Shown in pieces: positions 34,186 to 46,155 of a stretch of DNA of 64,000 nucleotides (positions are counted from its first letter, which is position 1; the number at the start of each line of letters is the position of its first letter). Where the stretch lies: contig JAJEKV010000026.1 of assembly GCA_021234155.1 (NCBI GenBank), forward strand, positions 16,730,283-16,794,282. Direction: 5' to 3'. The notes beneath the pieces were generated by a model. That model was not told the origin of the DNA and made no database searches. It saw only the letters and a program-made list of their open reading frames with translations. The DNA is from Isoetes taiwanensis. Taxonomy: Eukaryota; Streptophyta; Lycopodiopsida; Isoetales; Isoetaceae. Position numbers and translations under genes: made by a program.

Positions 34186-36368
34186 TGTGACGCTCCCAGA
34201 ACATATACGTCACTCGGACGTATACATACGGGGACTTCCCCCTCCCATGGCGACCAACTCGCCACGAGTAGGGCCCTCCATCTAACTCGGGCCATCTATA
34301 GAGAGATGCTCGAGTGAAGGACACAGAGGGGTCATTCGGCCCACGCCTTCAATGGGGCTCCTATGTCGCGAAAGCGTGAATACAAGGTTAGCACGCAGCA
34401 TAATCATATCATAAAATACCACCACGAGGGGTGGCACATCCATCCAAGTGACAACAACAAAGAATATGCATTTAATACTAGGGAAAACACCCCAAACCCA
34501 GGGTTCTACCCCGGCTCAGACTCCAGTGAGGATCGACTGACGGTTAGGTCTCAAGAGATCAGCAGACTGAATCTTGACATGGCGTTGGCTGGCATAGAAC
34601 ATCGGCTAGGGTTGTCCACTCCATCCGCCCCTCCTGTGCACACTTTGCAGATGAGTACTCAAGGTATCACCCTTCGAGCCTACTCCAGGGTTCATGACGC
34701 CCCGGTCTGATGAGGCAGGTCAGGGAAGTGTCCCCTTCCAGGATCACAGTGGTTCCATGGGTGAGCTAGAGAACACGTGCCGCATCAGCGACCCCCGCAT
34801 CCATACCCGACTTACTCACCCTAACTCTACTCAAAGTACAGGATGCCCCATACGGGTCACACCTCTGCACCCAGGGAGTGTCAGACCCATACCCGGCCCT
34901 CTACGTGACCAGCTATCAGGCCTAGCCCACTGTAGGAGTCCCAGGAGCCTTGTATGTTCGTGCAAGACCCCACCCCCACTTCACCACTGCGTCCCTTCTC
35001 TGGTGCTAAGCAATCCCATAGCATCCATGACTCGGTGGTCTCTTGTGCACAGGCCGCAAGAATTGGAATTAAAGGAGCTACTAGGAGCATACTAAAGCAT
35101 ATGGCATAGAGGTCTCTACCCCCCTCTAATCCCTGCTCTATGGAAGTTTAACAGAGCTACTGTCATACACACATCCATCCATCCATCATAAACATAATCC
35201 ATAATTGAAATGTAATCTTAACTACCAAAGAAGGGTTAATTCTAAGTGAGAACAACTAGAGAAGGCTCAAAGACTTAACTGAAGCGCTAGACTTAAAGAT
35301 ATAACTAGATTATCTACTAACCCGAGTTCCAGCTTGATCCATTGTCATGAGGCGCCTCCATCTCTCAGAATCTGGGTGTTCAGCAACCACTGGGGTGATC
35401 AGCAACAGTTCCAAGTACTTGGGCGCTCAGCTGCTCCTTCTCCTGGGTCAATTTTGGGTGAAATGGGGGTAGTGATCCACCTTGATGGCTCAAATTAGCA
35501 TTCCCCATGCTGGCCAATCGAGTTTGGCCAGGTGGCGCCTTCCCAAATCATTAATTGACTTAATTAACCCACTTAGATATTAATTCCTTAATTATAGGTT
35601 ATTATAGGGGTGCTGGCGCCTTGGCGCAGGGCTGGAGGATGCACCTCCTCCGAGCGACTTCTCTGAGCGTTTTCCCTGAGCGCCGCCTTCCCTGAGCGCC
35701 TGGACTTCTGGCGCTTGGGCTTATTGGATGCGTTGGTTTTCAGCTTCAGCGGTGCCCTCACGGTCACCGCCTTTCTGCAGATCGTTGCTATGGGGGTTTT
35801 GGGACTCTACCTGTTTCTGGGGCAGCTCTTATGGTCTAGTGGTTTGATCGAGTTACTCCAGGGGGTCGGCACCAGGATCTCTGCATCAGCATCTATTTGC
35901 CCTGGTTTCAGTGAGAGGATGGAGGTTTAGCGCGTGCATGAGTCCGCACCAGTACTCGGCACCTAGCTGTGAAGAGGTTACGGTTCGGGGGCGTTTGTTG
36001 AAGTTCTGTTTGTTGGAGGTATGCTTGTTGCTTTTTGCAGCAGCATAGCTTTTTGGATCTGTGGTCATCATGGCAACGGTTTTTCCCCAGTGGGGTTTTT
36101 TAATCCGGGCCATGGTGCTCACGGGCTTCGGCCCATGCAATGTATTTTTGTTTTCTTTGTACTTGTGGTCGCATGTCCTTCGTGACGCTGCCTTTGTGGT
36201 GCGACGTAAAAATATACTTCCTTCCTTCCTTCCTTCCTTAATAATTAAATTAGCATAGCTAATTTAATCCATTTTAGGTCAACCCCCTAGGTTACAATAC
36301 CCCATGGTGGCGTGGGTGATGTGTTAGTATATTTATACGTATACCGTATAAATACTTAGAACGTCACA
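34186..36368 (-). repeat. 3' LTR of gypsy element 2 (2,183 bp)
   Basis: Starts TGTGACGCTCC on the plus strand and ends ACGTCACA at 36368, so both ends read TGTGACG from outside. It is adjacent to a purine tract on the element strand (36369-36383). The interior has no coding evidence. A run of CTTC units lies near 36220. Confidence 0.8.
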
Positions 36369-36383
36369 TTCTCCCCTCCTTAG
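36369..36383 (-). promoter_or_regulatory. Polypurine tract of gypsy element 2
   Basis: On the minus strand CTAAGGAGGGGAGAA directly precedes the LTR start TGTGACG. This is the plus-strand priming site of reverse transcription. Confidence 0.75.
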
Positions 36384-36941
36384 AAATAATGTTGTCCTCA
36401 GCATTGGGTTAGATACAAATATAGGAAATTACATTATGAAGGAAGGTAACTCCTTATTTCCGAAGGTAATACATTAAAAACATTAAAGTTTGAAACAGTT
36501 TAAGCACCGAGGTGCATTTCACATGATCATCACAAGCAAAAAGTTCGAGGACCGAAGTCCAATATCAACATCAGAGTAACAAAAAGACAAGATGTGTAGA
36601 CAAAATAAAACTGGAGAAGTTGGGTCATCAGCAACCCTCTAAACATGGGCAGGTCACGTACTGCTCACTGGCCTGCACATGTCAATGCATTAGTTTATAT
36701 AGATAAAATAATTAGGTTGTGGTTGAAGGGACCACCCCCTATAAGAAACAAAAGAAAAATCTATCTAGAAGGGAACCTATCATGCCTATGGTTCGCAATT
36801 CATTATAGCCGAGATGAATGGGGCCTATCAACTACATGCTTTCCAAGCAATTCGCGGTCATGCCCACATTGACAATACACCACGTCCTAGAGAACACGAA
36901 GGTGATCTCATCATCGGTAACTATTATCAACCACGATGCAT

Positions 36942-39900
36942 CTACCCCTCTACTGGATGATGCCGGCGCATCAAGCCTTCAAGCTTACCGCCGGGAGCGG
37001 GGTTGATAGCATCGTTGATGGTGCGGCCCTGAGATTCTCGCATGAAGTCCGGATAGTGCTTCTCAAGGTCTATCTTCATCACCCACGTAGCATCCTCAGC
37101 TGGCAAGTGTTTCCACTTAACCAAATATTGTAGCATTTGACTCCTCCTGGTCTGCTTATAGGCCCGATCAAGAAGAGCTTCAGGCACTATATCTAGATGC
37201 TCTTCTATCATTTCAAGAAGGGTGGGTGTATCCAAGATCTCCTCTGGATCTGGGGTGTGTTGTTTCAGAAGACTTACGTGAAAGACCTTGTGGATCTTCA
37301 AGCGGGGTGGCAAATCCAAGCGATATGCCTGTTCTCCAACACGTTCAGTGATTTTGAACGGCCCAGCCCATCTGGGTGCTAGCTTCTTGCAGTTACCAAT
37401 CTTAAGCTTGGCTTGGTTTACCTTAATCTTAAGCCAAACCGATTCACCCACCTGGAAGACTCGTGGGGTTCTGTGTTTATCTGCTACACTCTTCTGACGA
37501 CTGCGTGCAGCCAATAAGTAACCACAGACTTCTTCAACCAAAGCTTGCATTTCCAAGAGAAGTTGTTGAGAAACCTCCACTTTAGAAACGAGGTTATGCC
37601 ATGTGTCTGGAGTAAGGCATTGATAACCATAATTTATCATGAAGGGAGACATTCTTGAAGATTCTTGTTTCATACTGTTATAGGCAAATTCGACCAGATA
37701 AATATAGTCAGCCCATTGTGATTGCTTACTGCACACATAACTTCGTAGCATGTCCTCGATAATACGATTGGTGCGCTCTGTCTGACCATCCGTCTGAGGA
37801 TGATATGTCGTACTCATAGCAAGTTTGGTCTGGATGGTGGCAAAGAAATCTTTCCAGAATGCACTTACGAATTTGGGGTCCCTGTCGGATACAATAACTC
37901 GTGGCATTCCGTGCAACCTGAAGATCTCCTTTGCAAATAGCAGAGCGGTATCGAAGGCTGTATCGGTGGTATGACATGGCAAGAAATGAGCCATTTTCGA
38001 CAATTTGTCGACCACTACCATCAACGCATCATATCCACGGAGAGTACGTGGAAGGCTCACAATGAAATCCATGGTTATGACTTCCCACTTGGCATTGGGC
38101 ACATCCCGGAGAGGTTGCAACTCTCCCGGAATCCTTAGTTGCTCAGCCTTGGTTTATTGACACACTTGACACTGCTTAATGTACCTGGCAATGTCCTTCT
38201 TCATCGAAGGCCAACTGGAGCAGATCTTAAAGTACGTCTTCATAAAACCTGCATGTCCAGCTATAGGGCTATTGTGCCTGTCATGGAGAATTAGCTTACG
38301 TACTCCTGAAGTCTCAGGTACACACAACTTATCCTTGTAATACAACAAGTTGCCCTCTTTCTTATAGGAACAGAAAGCTTCACGTTCTTTATCTGTGCGT
38401 GCCTCCTTAGCCAGACTATCCCAAACATCACGGAACTCGGGATCTGTGGCCAAAGTCTGTTCTATCTGTTTTCCAAACTCACTAGTGAGTGTGGAAATTG
38501 CATTACAATGGGTTCGGGTTACCAAGGGATGGCGTGACAATGCATCCGCAACCACATTGTGCTTCCCAGGCTTAGACGTAATCTCAAAATCATATTCCTC
38601 CAGAAATTCCATCCATCTTCTCTGACAGAGGTTGAGATTCGGCTGGGTGGATAGGTAACGGAGACTCTGATGATCCGTATCAAGTTGAAATCTGCTACCA
38701 AGAAGGTAGTGTCTCCATATACGCAGAGCGCGGACAACGGCTAACAACTCCTGATCATGGGTAGGGTATCGCTGTTCAGTCTCATTCATTTTCTTTGAAT
38801 CATATGCAATAACCCTCCCCTCTTCCATTAGGACTCCACCGGTAGCAATCTTACTGGCATCCGTTGCCACCAGTTTATCCTTTTCAGGATCGGGCAATGT
38901 GAGGACTGGTGCTGATGTTAAAGCATCCTTAAGTTTCTGGAAACTTCCCTGGACCTTTGCTTTCCAATGCTCAATCCAATCCTTCACTTTCTCATGCTTT
39001 ATAAGATCAGTAAGCGGTGCTGCAATCTTTGCAAAATCCTTAACAAATTTCCGGTAATATCCTGCCAATCCTAAGAAACTTCGGACCTCTGAAACATTAC
39101 CTGGAATGGGCCAATCCTTTACTGCCTCTATCTTTGCTGGATCTGTAGCAATTCCCTCTGCTGAAATGACGTGTCCCAAATAATCCACCTTCGGAGTGGC
39201 AAACTTGCACTTAGAGAACTTGGCAAAGAGCTGGTGACGTCTTAGCTTTTGTAGGGCCAACCGAAGATGTTTCTCATGCTCCTCCAGAGTCTTACTATAG
39301 ATGAGAATGTCGTCAAAGAAAATAACAACAAAATCATCCAAGTATTGTCGGAAGGCATCATTCATCAATCGCATAAAAGTTGCGAGGGCATTAGTTAATC
39401 CAAAAGGCATAACAGTAAACTCATAATGCCCATATCTAGTACGAAAGGCAGATTTATGGATGTCCTCCTCTTTAATTCTTATCTGATGATATCCGGAGCA
39501 TAAGTCAATCTTTGGGAAGTACTTGGCCCCTTGCAACTGATCCATAAGGTCATCTGCTCTGGGCAAAGCATAGCGATTCTTGATGGTATGCTTATTAAGT
39601 TGCCGATAATCAATACACATCCTCAAGGAGCCATCCTTCTTTTTGACAAAAAGGATAGGAGCGCCAAAAGGCGAAACACTAGGCCGAATGAAGCCTAGGT
39701 TTAGTAGCTCCTGAAGTTGCTTCCTAAGCTCTGCCAATTCAGGGGGGCTCATACGGTACGGGGCCTTACTGGTAGGCTTAGTACCTGGTTCCAAAACTAT
39801 CTCACATTCCACCCCTCTGAATGGAGGAAGTTTCTGGATCTCGTCTGGGAAGAGATCATTAAATTCCCTAAGAAGACTAGCAATGCTCTCTGTCAATGCG

Positions 39901-40691
39901 TCAACTACTTGCTTCTGTTTAGCATCTGACTCAATAGATGCAAGTCTGATGACGCAAAGTAGCTTATCTTTGCGTACAGCCTTAGTTAGCTGTCTGATGG
40001 ACATAGACTGCATAATAGGGTTTAATGGATCACCTTTTATAGTTACGCGGGCTCCATTAGCTGCGTCGAAGGTAACCTCCCGCTTTTCGCAGTCGATATT
40101 GGCTTTTGCAGATGCCAAAAATTCCATACCGACAATCAGATCATATTTGCCAATATCCATTAACTCGGCACCCAATGCAACTGGTGCACCTTGCAGCTGC
40201 ATTTTAAGGTTAATGCGTCGGCCATGAGTATGTCTGATTTTTCCACTGGCTAACGTGACAGGTTTTGGTCGGGACCTCAAAGTCTCAAGCTGCAATACCT
40301 GGGCCATTCTAGGAGAAGCAAAATTATGTGTACTTCCCGTATTCATAAGAATTATGAAAGGCTTACTGTCTACTTGACCTATGGTGGAAATAACGGCAGG
40401 CTGACTTTCAGCATTGCCGGTTTCTATGGCTGCAAGGATATGAGACGCACCGTGAATATACTCAGGAGCCTCCTCCTCGACAGGTAGAGTAGACTCGAGA
40501 TCGTCCCAATCGAGGTCGCCCATGGCCAGCTGGGCAGTCTGTGTGACATAAGGGCAATTCTGCATGAAGTGCCCAGGCCGCATACACCTGTAACATGCTT
40601 TGTCTCTGCGTAGCTGTTCTCGGGCCTCTTTGGGAATAGACTGTAAGAGGTTCCGAACTTCCTTACCGACATTGTTCGGTTTATCGGGCAT
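36942..40691 (-). CDS. pol: Pol of gypsy element 2: protease, RT, RNase H, integrase, chromodomain
   Basis: One frame of about 1,250 codons, broken by a single TAA at 38154-38156. In order: a zinc knuckle [14 protein letters not shown]; a protease box reading MNTGSTHNF (Asn where the catalytic Asp is expected); RT with [29 protein letters not shown] and FFDDILIYS; RNase H with [14 protein letters not shown] and DTDHQSLRY; integrase zinc region H-x-H...CQVC; DDE core with VSDRDPKF and TDGQTERTN; and a C-terminal chromodomain-like segment ([15 protein letters not shown]). These are enzymes of the Ty3/gypsy chromovirus group. The element copy is therefore defective by protease substitution and nonsense codon. 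The zinc knuckle normally belongs to Gag and marks the gag-pol junction. Confidence 0.92.
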
Positions 40692-40692
40692 G

Positions 40693-41660
40693 TTAAAGGT
40701 GACTTTCTTTTCCTGGCGGCCGTAAGAGTTCTGCTGAGAGGGTTCCCGGACTTGGTGAACGGCCCTTATAAGGAGTGTATGGGCGTGGCTGGGAGTAAGA
40801 TGCTAGACGTTGGTACTGGCTTCGCGGGGTGTCTTCTTCAAGGCTCAATGCCTTAGCCTCAGCCTCTGCAACTAACTTCGGGTCTATGGCCTTAACCATT
40901 CGTTTAATTGATGGGGCCAACCCTTCAATATGGCCCTCCACCGCCCTCTTTTCATTCATACCCGGCACATATAGCCACAGGTGCATGAATTCATCTGTGT
41001 AGGCCTGAACTGACATACCCTTTTGCTCCAACACTTTTTAAACTTGCATCTGCTTCGGTTTAGATGCTTGGCTCTAGCATAGCCCTTCCACCAAATACGA
41101 GCAGCCCCTGTAAGGTTTGTAGTGGCAACCTTTCCTGTATCTTTCTCCGTCATCCCATAGGATTTGCTAAACTCCTTCATCTCGTCCAACCAAGACTCTG
41201 CATTCAGCCCGCCTCTAGATTTCCCATCAAACTGGGCCAGTTTCCTTTTTTTCCATATACTGGTTATGGCCGTGTCAACCATCTTACGGTACTCCTTGTC
41301 CCGGTGCTTTGCATGGTCACCAGATGATACAGACGACTCAGAGGACTCAGAAGTGGCTGATTGTGAGGAGGTGGCACTATCCCTTGAGGAACTTCGATGG
41401 CGTTCAAAATGGTGCCTCCTTTGTGCGGGTACAGGGCTTGGTTCAGGTGCAAGTGGCTGCGGTGGTGGGGGACTTGGCGGTAACGGAGGTAACTCCGGTC
41501 CATCCTCCTGCGCATGCTGCGGTGGGTTGGCATTCAACAAATAAGTTTGCAGCTCCACTAACTGCCGCTTGATCAACAGGAGTTCCTGTTCAGGCGTTAA
41601 TCTGCTAGCACCTGAGGGTGTCTGCCACGAGGCGTTACGTGCACCGTCTATATTGACCAT
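40693..41660 (-). CDS. gag: Gag of gypsy element 2 (frameshifted)
   Basis: The N-terminal part (41660-40956) has Pro/Ser-rich stretches and [21 protein letters not shown]. It then has the capsid-like region [16 protein letters not shown] with [15 protein letters not shown]. The frame shifts near 41030 to [18 protein letters not shown] and [16 protein letters not shown], completing the usual plant gypsy Gag core. A second shift leads to the zinc knuckle in the pol frame. It forms the virus-like particle shell in intact relatives. Confidence 0.85.
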
Positions 41661-41932
41661 AAGAAGGTGTAAAGAGAGTTATTGGAATACCACGGGTTAC
41701 AAAGAAGATTATCTTAATTAGTGCTAGGAAATAATAATAAAGACAGTAAAAAGAAAAGTCTTTATTGTAGCTTCAAGTAACAAGTACATTGGATACATAT
41801 CCTTAGCCGAAGCTTAAGGTCATACAGTACAACAAACAGTAATTACACACATATTTAGCCATAAGGCTGTACATTTAACAACTCTTAGAGAACACATACT
41901 TAGCCATACAAGAAAAACTGAAGAGATTAAGA

Positions 41933-42421
41933 CTAGGGCTGCGCAAAAGGGTAAAGGATGGAATAGCGGACGCTCTCCCGTACGGCCCTCACTACCTTAT
42001 AGCGAGCCCATGCCTGAATAATGACATGCTGGTAGTCCATGGTGGGACTAATGATGAGGAGATTAAAAAGATCTCGTAGCGCAAAGAAAATCTGCCATAA
42101 GTGCTCATTAGCATCGGCATAAGCTTCATGCCTTGTCATCTCCCAATAATCCCAAGTTCGTCGAAGAGTTTGCTGCAAATGTTCGAAGGCACGTTCTCGG
42201 AGAATGTTGACTATCTCTAATCCTTTAGCTGGGTCATAAGGTTCTCCTTCCATAACGAGTTCCCTCTCTTCGGAGTCATCATCTCGATCGGGATACTCAC
42301 CATATCGTTGACCGTAGTCTTGGTCGGGAGGTCCTGGATCGTCCCTTCGGATGTCATTGGTGATTCTTTCCTCAATCTCTGCAAGATCATAATCTGCAAG
42401 ACGGCAAGAATGAATATACAA
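41933..42421 (-). CDS. Gypsy element 2, ORF E (162 codons)
   Basis: An acidic N-terminal half (EERITNDIRRDDPGPPD, DRDDDSEERE) is followed by a helical C-terminal half with several Trp and Tyr (LRRTWDYWEMTRHEAYADA, ARYKVVRAVRESVRYSIL). It is unrecognised. It is the last extra ORF before gag, separated from it by about 270 bp. No lesion is seen. Confidence 0.5.
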   Translation of the reverse strand: MYIHSCRLADYDLAEIEERITNDIRRDDPGPPDQDYGQRYGEYPDRDDDSEERELVMEGEPYDPAKGLEIVNILRERAFEHLQQTLRRTWDYWEMTRHEAYADANEHLWQIFFALRDLFNLLIISPTMDYQHVIIQAWARYKVVRAVRESVRYSILYPFAQP

Positions 42422-42615
42422 TGTGGAACGATTTCTTACACTCTAAACTCTAATAGATACAAGGAAGTATCATGGGAAAAAAAGAAACAATTTAATTGTA
42501 TTCATCAATACCATAATCATAAGTCCTAAAAAGGTGGTACATATAATGTAGGATGGCTATAATGCCAAATCAAAATTTACAACTATACACAGTACAAGAT
42601 GCGTAATAAAAACGT

Positions 42616-44060
42616 CTAAGAACTAGGAGTTTCCTCTTCGTCCATAGACTGAGGAGGTGGTGGCGGCGGTCGATGACGTAGCAAAGTCACCCCGGGGTCT
42701 ACTGTGGCAGCTGCAATGGAGGCAACCTCTGGCGGATAGGCGGTAGCCAATGGGGCCGCCGTAAGGAGTTTCATACTCATCCATAGTGCGATGTCCTGCC
42801 CCAATGCAGTGAGGGCAAGATCCCGTCGAATGAGTACGTAAGTAAGCGTGCGATAGGGAAGCTTCTTGTGCCCTGCCAATGTGGAAAGAGCACGGAGGGT
42901 CCACCATGAAGCCTCGGCCTCTGGCCCTAAGTCCCGGGCTACAAAAAGTACTTGCCCCTGCCGAAAAGCTGATAAGAAGAAGCGGGTGAGGTGATTCCCC
43001 AACACCTTCCCTTGCGGGGTCTCCGATGTGGCAACCTCCTTATCTAAGTCCATAGGGACTTCTTCTTCCTTGAGTTCCTCCTGCTCTTCCTTCAAATGAG
43101 CAGGGTTATGGTATAGATCCTCTCCCTCCTCATCCGAACCGGAGGGAACTTCGACCATATTAATATTTGGGACATGAGGCCCCATAGCTGTAAAGGCATC
43201 CGGTGAAGGCTGGGATGGTGGATCCTGTGACACCAATTCCCTAAGCCATAACAAGGTTTCAGCCGGCTCTATGGTCTCCTGATGAAATTGGAGTAGTTGT
43301 TGTACCTCCCGGGGAAGGTCAATGGGCGTAAAATCAATGAAATCATACATACAGTACTCTGCTAACTCATAGAGTACATGATCCTTGCGTCAGCGCTTAA
43401 ACCCGGCCACCATGTGATAAGTCCAGATGATATCATCCAAGAGAAGATACTCTTGCCCTTGGTGATACACAACTGGAAGGGCGTCTAGCCCGGACAAGCG
43501 TGCAGCTTTTCTCGACGTGGTGGCATCTCCTCTGCCAACTGCTTCCAACGGGTGAAGTCACCCATACCTATGTGCTCATCCTCTTCCTCCTCGGAAGACT
43601 CGGGAAGTTTGCCTTTCTCTGCCGGCAATGTCTCATCCTCAACATACTGATCCATGAGGATGGCTAGGGGAAAGGCAATTTCAAGATATTGTCGCCCCTG
43701 GTGCTGAACAACTGGCAGCTGTTTACCCCATCTAAGCTTGTCCTTCAGCACATCATATGCGTGGGTGTCACCCCCTAGCATATCTCAGACTACATCCCGT
43801 TCTAGATACAACCGGGGAGGTTCCCCAAAAGGAGTACACAGAGGGAGCATCTCCTCTGTGTAAAACTGTAGGAATCCGGCATAATCTGGATGCCGCTGCA
43901 TATTAGAGATGAGGTCGAGGCGCTGGCATAGAAAGGGCTGTAAAAGGTCAAAGGGCACCTTTGGATCCCAATGCTCTCCATCCTGGTACCATGCAAGTAG
44001 ATCGATGGCAGCCATGGGCGCTGGAAGAGAGGAGGGAGGAAGATAAACGGATATAGACAA
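42616..44060 (-). CDS. Gypsy element 2, ORF C/D (about 480 codons, disrupted)
   Basis: Three consecutive pieces read as one protein: 44060-43785, then past a single TGA to 43485, then past one frameshift and another TGA to 42616. It has an internal repeat of the form LPVVxHQGxxYL (near 43700 and 43470), a Ser/Glu-rich acidic stretch, another acidic stretch (EEQEELKEEEVPMDLD), and a helical end (ASWWTLRALSTLAGHKKL). I do not recognise a family. A weak likeness of the last 90 residues to a histone-type helix pattern was considered and not accepted. Confidence 0.5.
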
Positions 44061-44219
44061 ATGAAAATGAAACCCTAGAGATCCTTTTAACGCCTTTTAT
44101 TTATTAAAGTGATTTGTTTATGCTGACGTCAGCATTTTCGTACATAATACAAGGACAAAAATGTAGATTTTTATTTAATATAACAAAAATATTTACAACG
44201 CATACATCCTTAAGACCCA

Positions 44220-44938
44220 CTAAGGACGCTCTCCCCAGATCCTGCGGGCCAGGGCCAAATCTTTTGGCATTATAGTGACTCTCTTTGCGTGGATAGCGCA
44301 AAGATTTGCATCACCAAAAAGTGCCACCAAGTAGGCTTCTGCAGCCTCTTGAAGTGCTAGAATGGCAAAAGTCTAGAAGCGGAGGTCGGTTTTGAACTTC
44401 GGCTATCTCCCGAACTAACCTTTGAAAAGGCAGCTTCCGTATCAGAAGTTGCGTGGTCTTCTGGAACTTACGGATCTCCCGTAAGGCCACCGGGTCTGTA
44501 CCGGTGGGGCTTCCTCGGTGGAGCAGGGTTGGGAGTCGGGCCCCTTTGCCGTGGTATCGTCTTGGCCCCAACAACAGGACGGGGCCGGGAGGCATCCACC
44601 CGCTCCTGCCTCCGGCTGGAACTCGCGTTCTTCCCAAAAGCTCCGACAACCTTCAACTTCTCCTTGTACTGGCTGCCGGACTTTCGGGCTACGGCTTTTC
44701 TCCGGTGTTTAATGGGCGTCCTGTCCGTCTGGTTTGGCCCCTGCTCAGTCCCTGGTCCCCCATTACCCTGCTGGTCCTGCTGTTCTTGTCGGGCCTTCTC
44801 CTCTTTTTCCCTTTGGATTCTTTCCTGTTCCTCCCGGAACTCTCGAGCTCTCCTGAGGTCTTCTTCAACCTCAACAAACCGCCGTTCCACAATGCGGCGA
44901 AGGAGTTCAGCGTGGTATCGGTTGGGTCGCTGGCTCAT
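44220..44938 (-). CDS. Gypsy element 2, ORF B: coiled coil plus histone H3 core (lesioned)
   Basis: Starts at the ATG at 44938. The first 60 residues are a highly charged coiled coil ([20 protein letters not shown]). A basic, Pro-rich linker follows, ending in [12 protein letters not shown] (44489-44512), which is the H3 sequence just before the alpha-N helix. Then come [51 protein letters not shown] and [15 protein letters not shown] to the stop at 44220. These cover alpha-N, alpha-1, loop 1, alpha-2 and alpha-3 of histone H3, with loop 1 of canonical length. Three lesions break it: about 5 bases lost near 44487, 2 lost near 44397, and a TAG at 44373-44375. The coiled coil and the start of the H3 domain are in one uninterrupted frame, so this is a fusion and not a separate insertion. 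The natural H3 tail is absent. Confidence 0.85.
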
Positions 44939-44944
44939 ATCAAT

Positions 44945-45478
44945 CTAGATCGTCGTCAAATAATCCAGACTGATGTCAGGAATCTCTCCCCACATGAAGC
45001 TCTGGGAAGCTTCATGCCACTCATATGGGGGAAGCTCGATTGCCCTGCCATCAATGACGGCGACTCCATCTCCTAGATACCGATATTCTCGACCTCGAGC
45101 CGCCGTATCGGCTCGTTCTACCTCCCTGCGGTCATCCTCCCTGGCCAAGTTCCGGATACGGTCGGCCTCCGTTCTTATGTCCTCCTCCTCAGTGTGTCCC
45201 TCACATTCAGGAGGGTAAAATTTTATCAACACCATAACCAAGTCAGGTTGCTCGACTATGGTATAAGGAAGCTGTCGGAGATTCAATCTAACCAAAAACG
45301 GCTCCGAGTAATGGTAGATTGGATAGGGTATCCTAGCGTCGTTAGCAAATCTGTTTACCAACTCATCCAGAAGTATATCAATCAGGGCAGGGTCAGTAGC
45401 CATATGCTGTGCGATTAAAGCATAAATTTGGGCTATGGTGAGGGTAGCGGGGTCCACGGTACTCTTGGTGGTGGCCAT
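44945..45478 (-). CDS. Gypsy element 2, ORF A (178 codons)
   Basis: Intact from an ATG at 45478 to a stop at 44945, seven bases before the start of ORF B. The N-terminal half is helical and hydrophobic (IAQIYALIAQHMATD, LVNRFANDARIPYPIYHY). The second half is acidic/basic (DIRTEADRIRNLAREDDRR). No domain is recognised. The tight spacing to ORF B suggests that both are translated from one RNA, by reinitiation or after splicing. Confidence 0.6.
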   Translation of the reverse strand: MATTKSTVDPATLTIAQIYALIAQHMATDPALIDILLDELVNRFANDARIPYPIYHYSEPFLVRLNLRQLPYTIVEQPDLVMVLIKFYPPECEGHTEEEDIRTEADRIRNLAREDDRREVERADTAARGREYRYLGDGVAVIDGRAIELPPYEWHEASQSFMWGEIPDISLDYLTTI

Positions 45479-46142
45479 AACTATGGCGCTGGGGTCTAAG
45501 GCGGCAGGCGGTGAGGCGCTTGCGGTTAGGAAGACGAGAGGGGAGGCGCTAGGGGTAGAGAAGGCGGTAGAGATAAACCAAGGTGGGAGAGCAAGGTCGG
45601 GTCCGGTAGCTATGGCGGGCGTCAGACCTAGCGGGCGGAGGCGCTATAAAACAAGGAGGAAGTAAAAAAAAGTTAACGGCCACCTTACCCTTAAATTTTA
45701 AAGTTTTTCTAGTTTTTTTTTTAATAATTATATTTGCGGAAATACGCCTTTGAAAAATACGATCGGGCCGACAAAGATTATATCGCGCTCCCTACCGCGA
45801 CTGGAAGTCGATGAAAAGCAAGCGGCGCCCGAGTTGACTTTCGGGGCCCCTCCTTGACTCCTTTCCACCTGTTGATGACCCTCCTAGGGTTTTTGGGTAT
45901 GCCCGATCCATTGGGGCCACTTTCGCCTTCATCCGAACTACCTACAAAAAGTTATAGCCCCTCCAAACTTGGGTACTCCAGTTGCCCTAAACCTCTTAAA
46001 ACTTACAATCTACTCCATCAACCTAGCACAAAACCAAACATCAAAGAGCTAAACAATCATACTAGCTTAAACTTCCACCTAACTACTGAACTAACGAGTT
46101 AGGGTTTGGTCAGTGCTATGATTTCGAGCAACCGAAATCACG
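45479..46142 (-). other. Leader between primer site and ORF A, gypsy element 2
   Basis: No coding evidence on the element strand. It contains an AT-rich run at 45700-45740 and a GC-rich part just before ORF A. It is probably the 5' untranslated leader. Confidence 0.5.
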
Positions 46143-46154
46143 GCTCTGATACCA
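46143..46154 (-). promoter_or_regulatory. Primer-binding site, initiator tRNA-Met type
   Basis: On the minus strand TGGTATCAGAGC, exactly complementary to the 3' end of plant initiator tRNA-Met, one base inside the LTR edge. Confidence 0.9.
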
Positions 46155-46155
46155 C

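Noticed and set aside
42616-42960. Possible H2A-like fold at the end of ORF C/D
   Set aside because: A few residues (TRFF, YVLIRRD) could be lined up with H2A, but the helix lengths and key residues do not fit. I would not claim a second histone.
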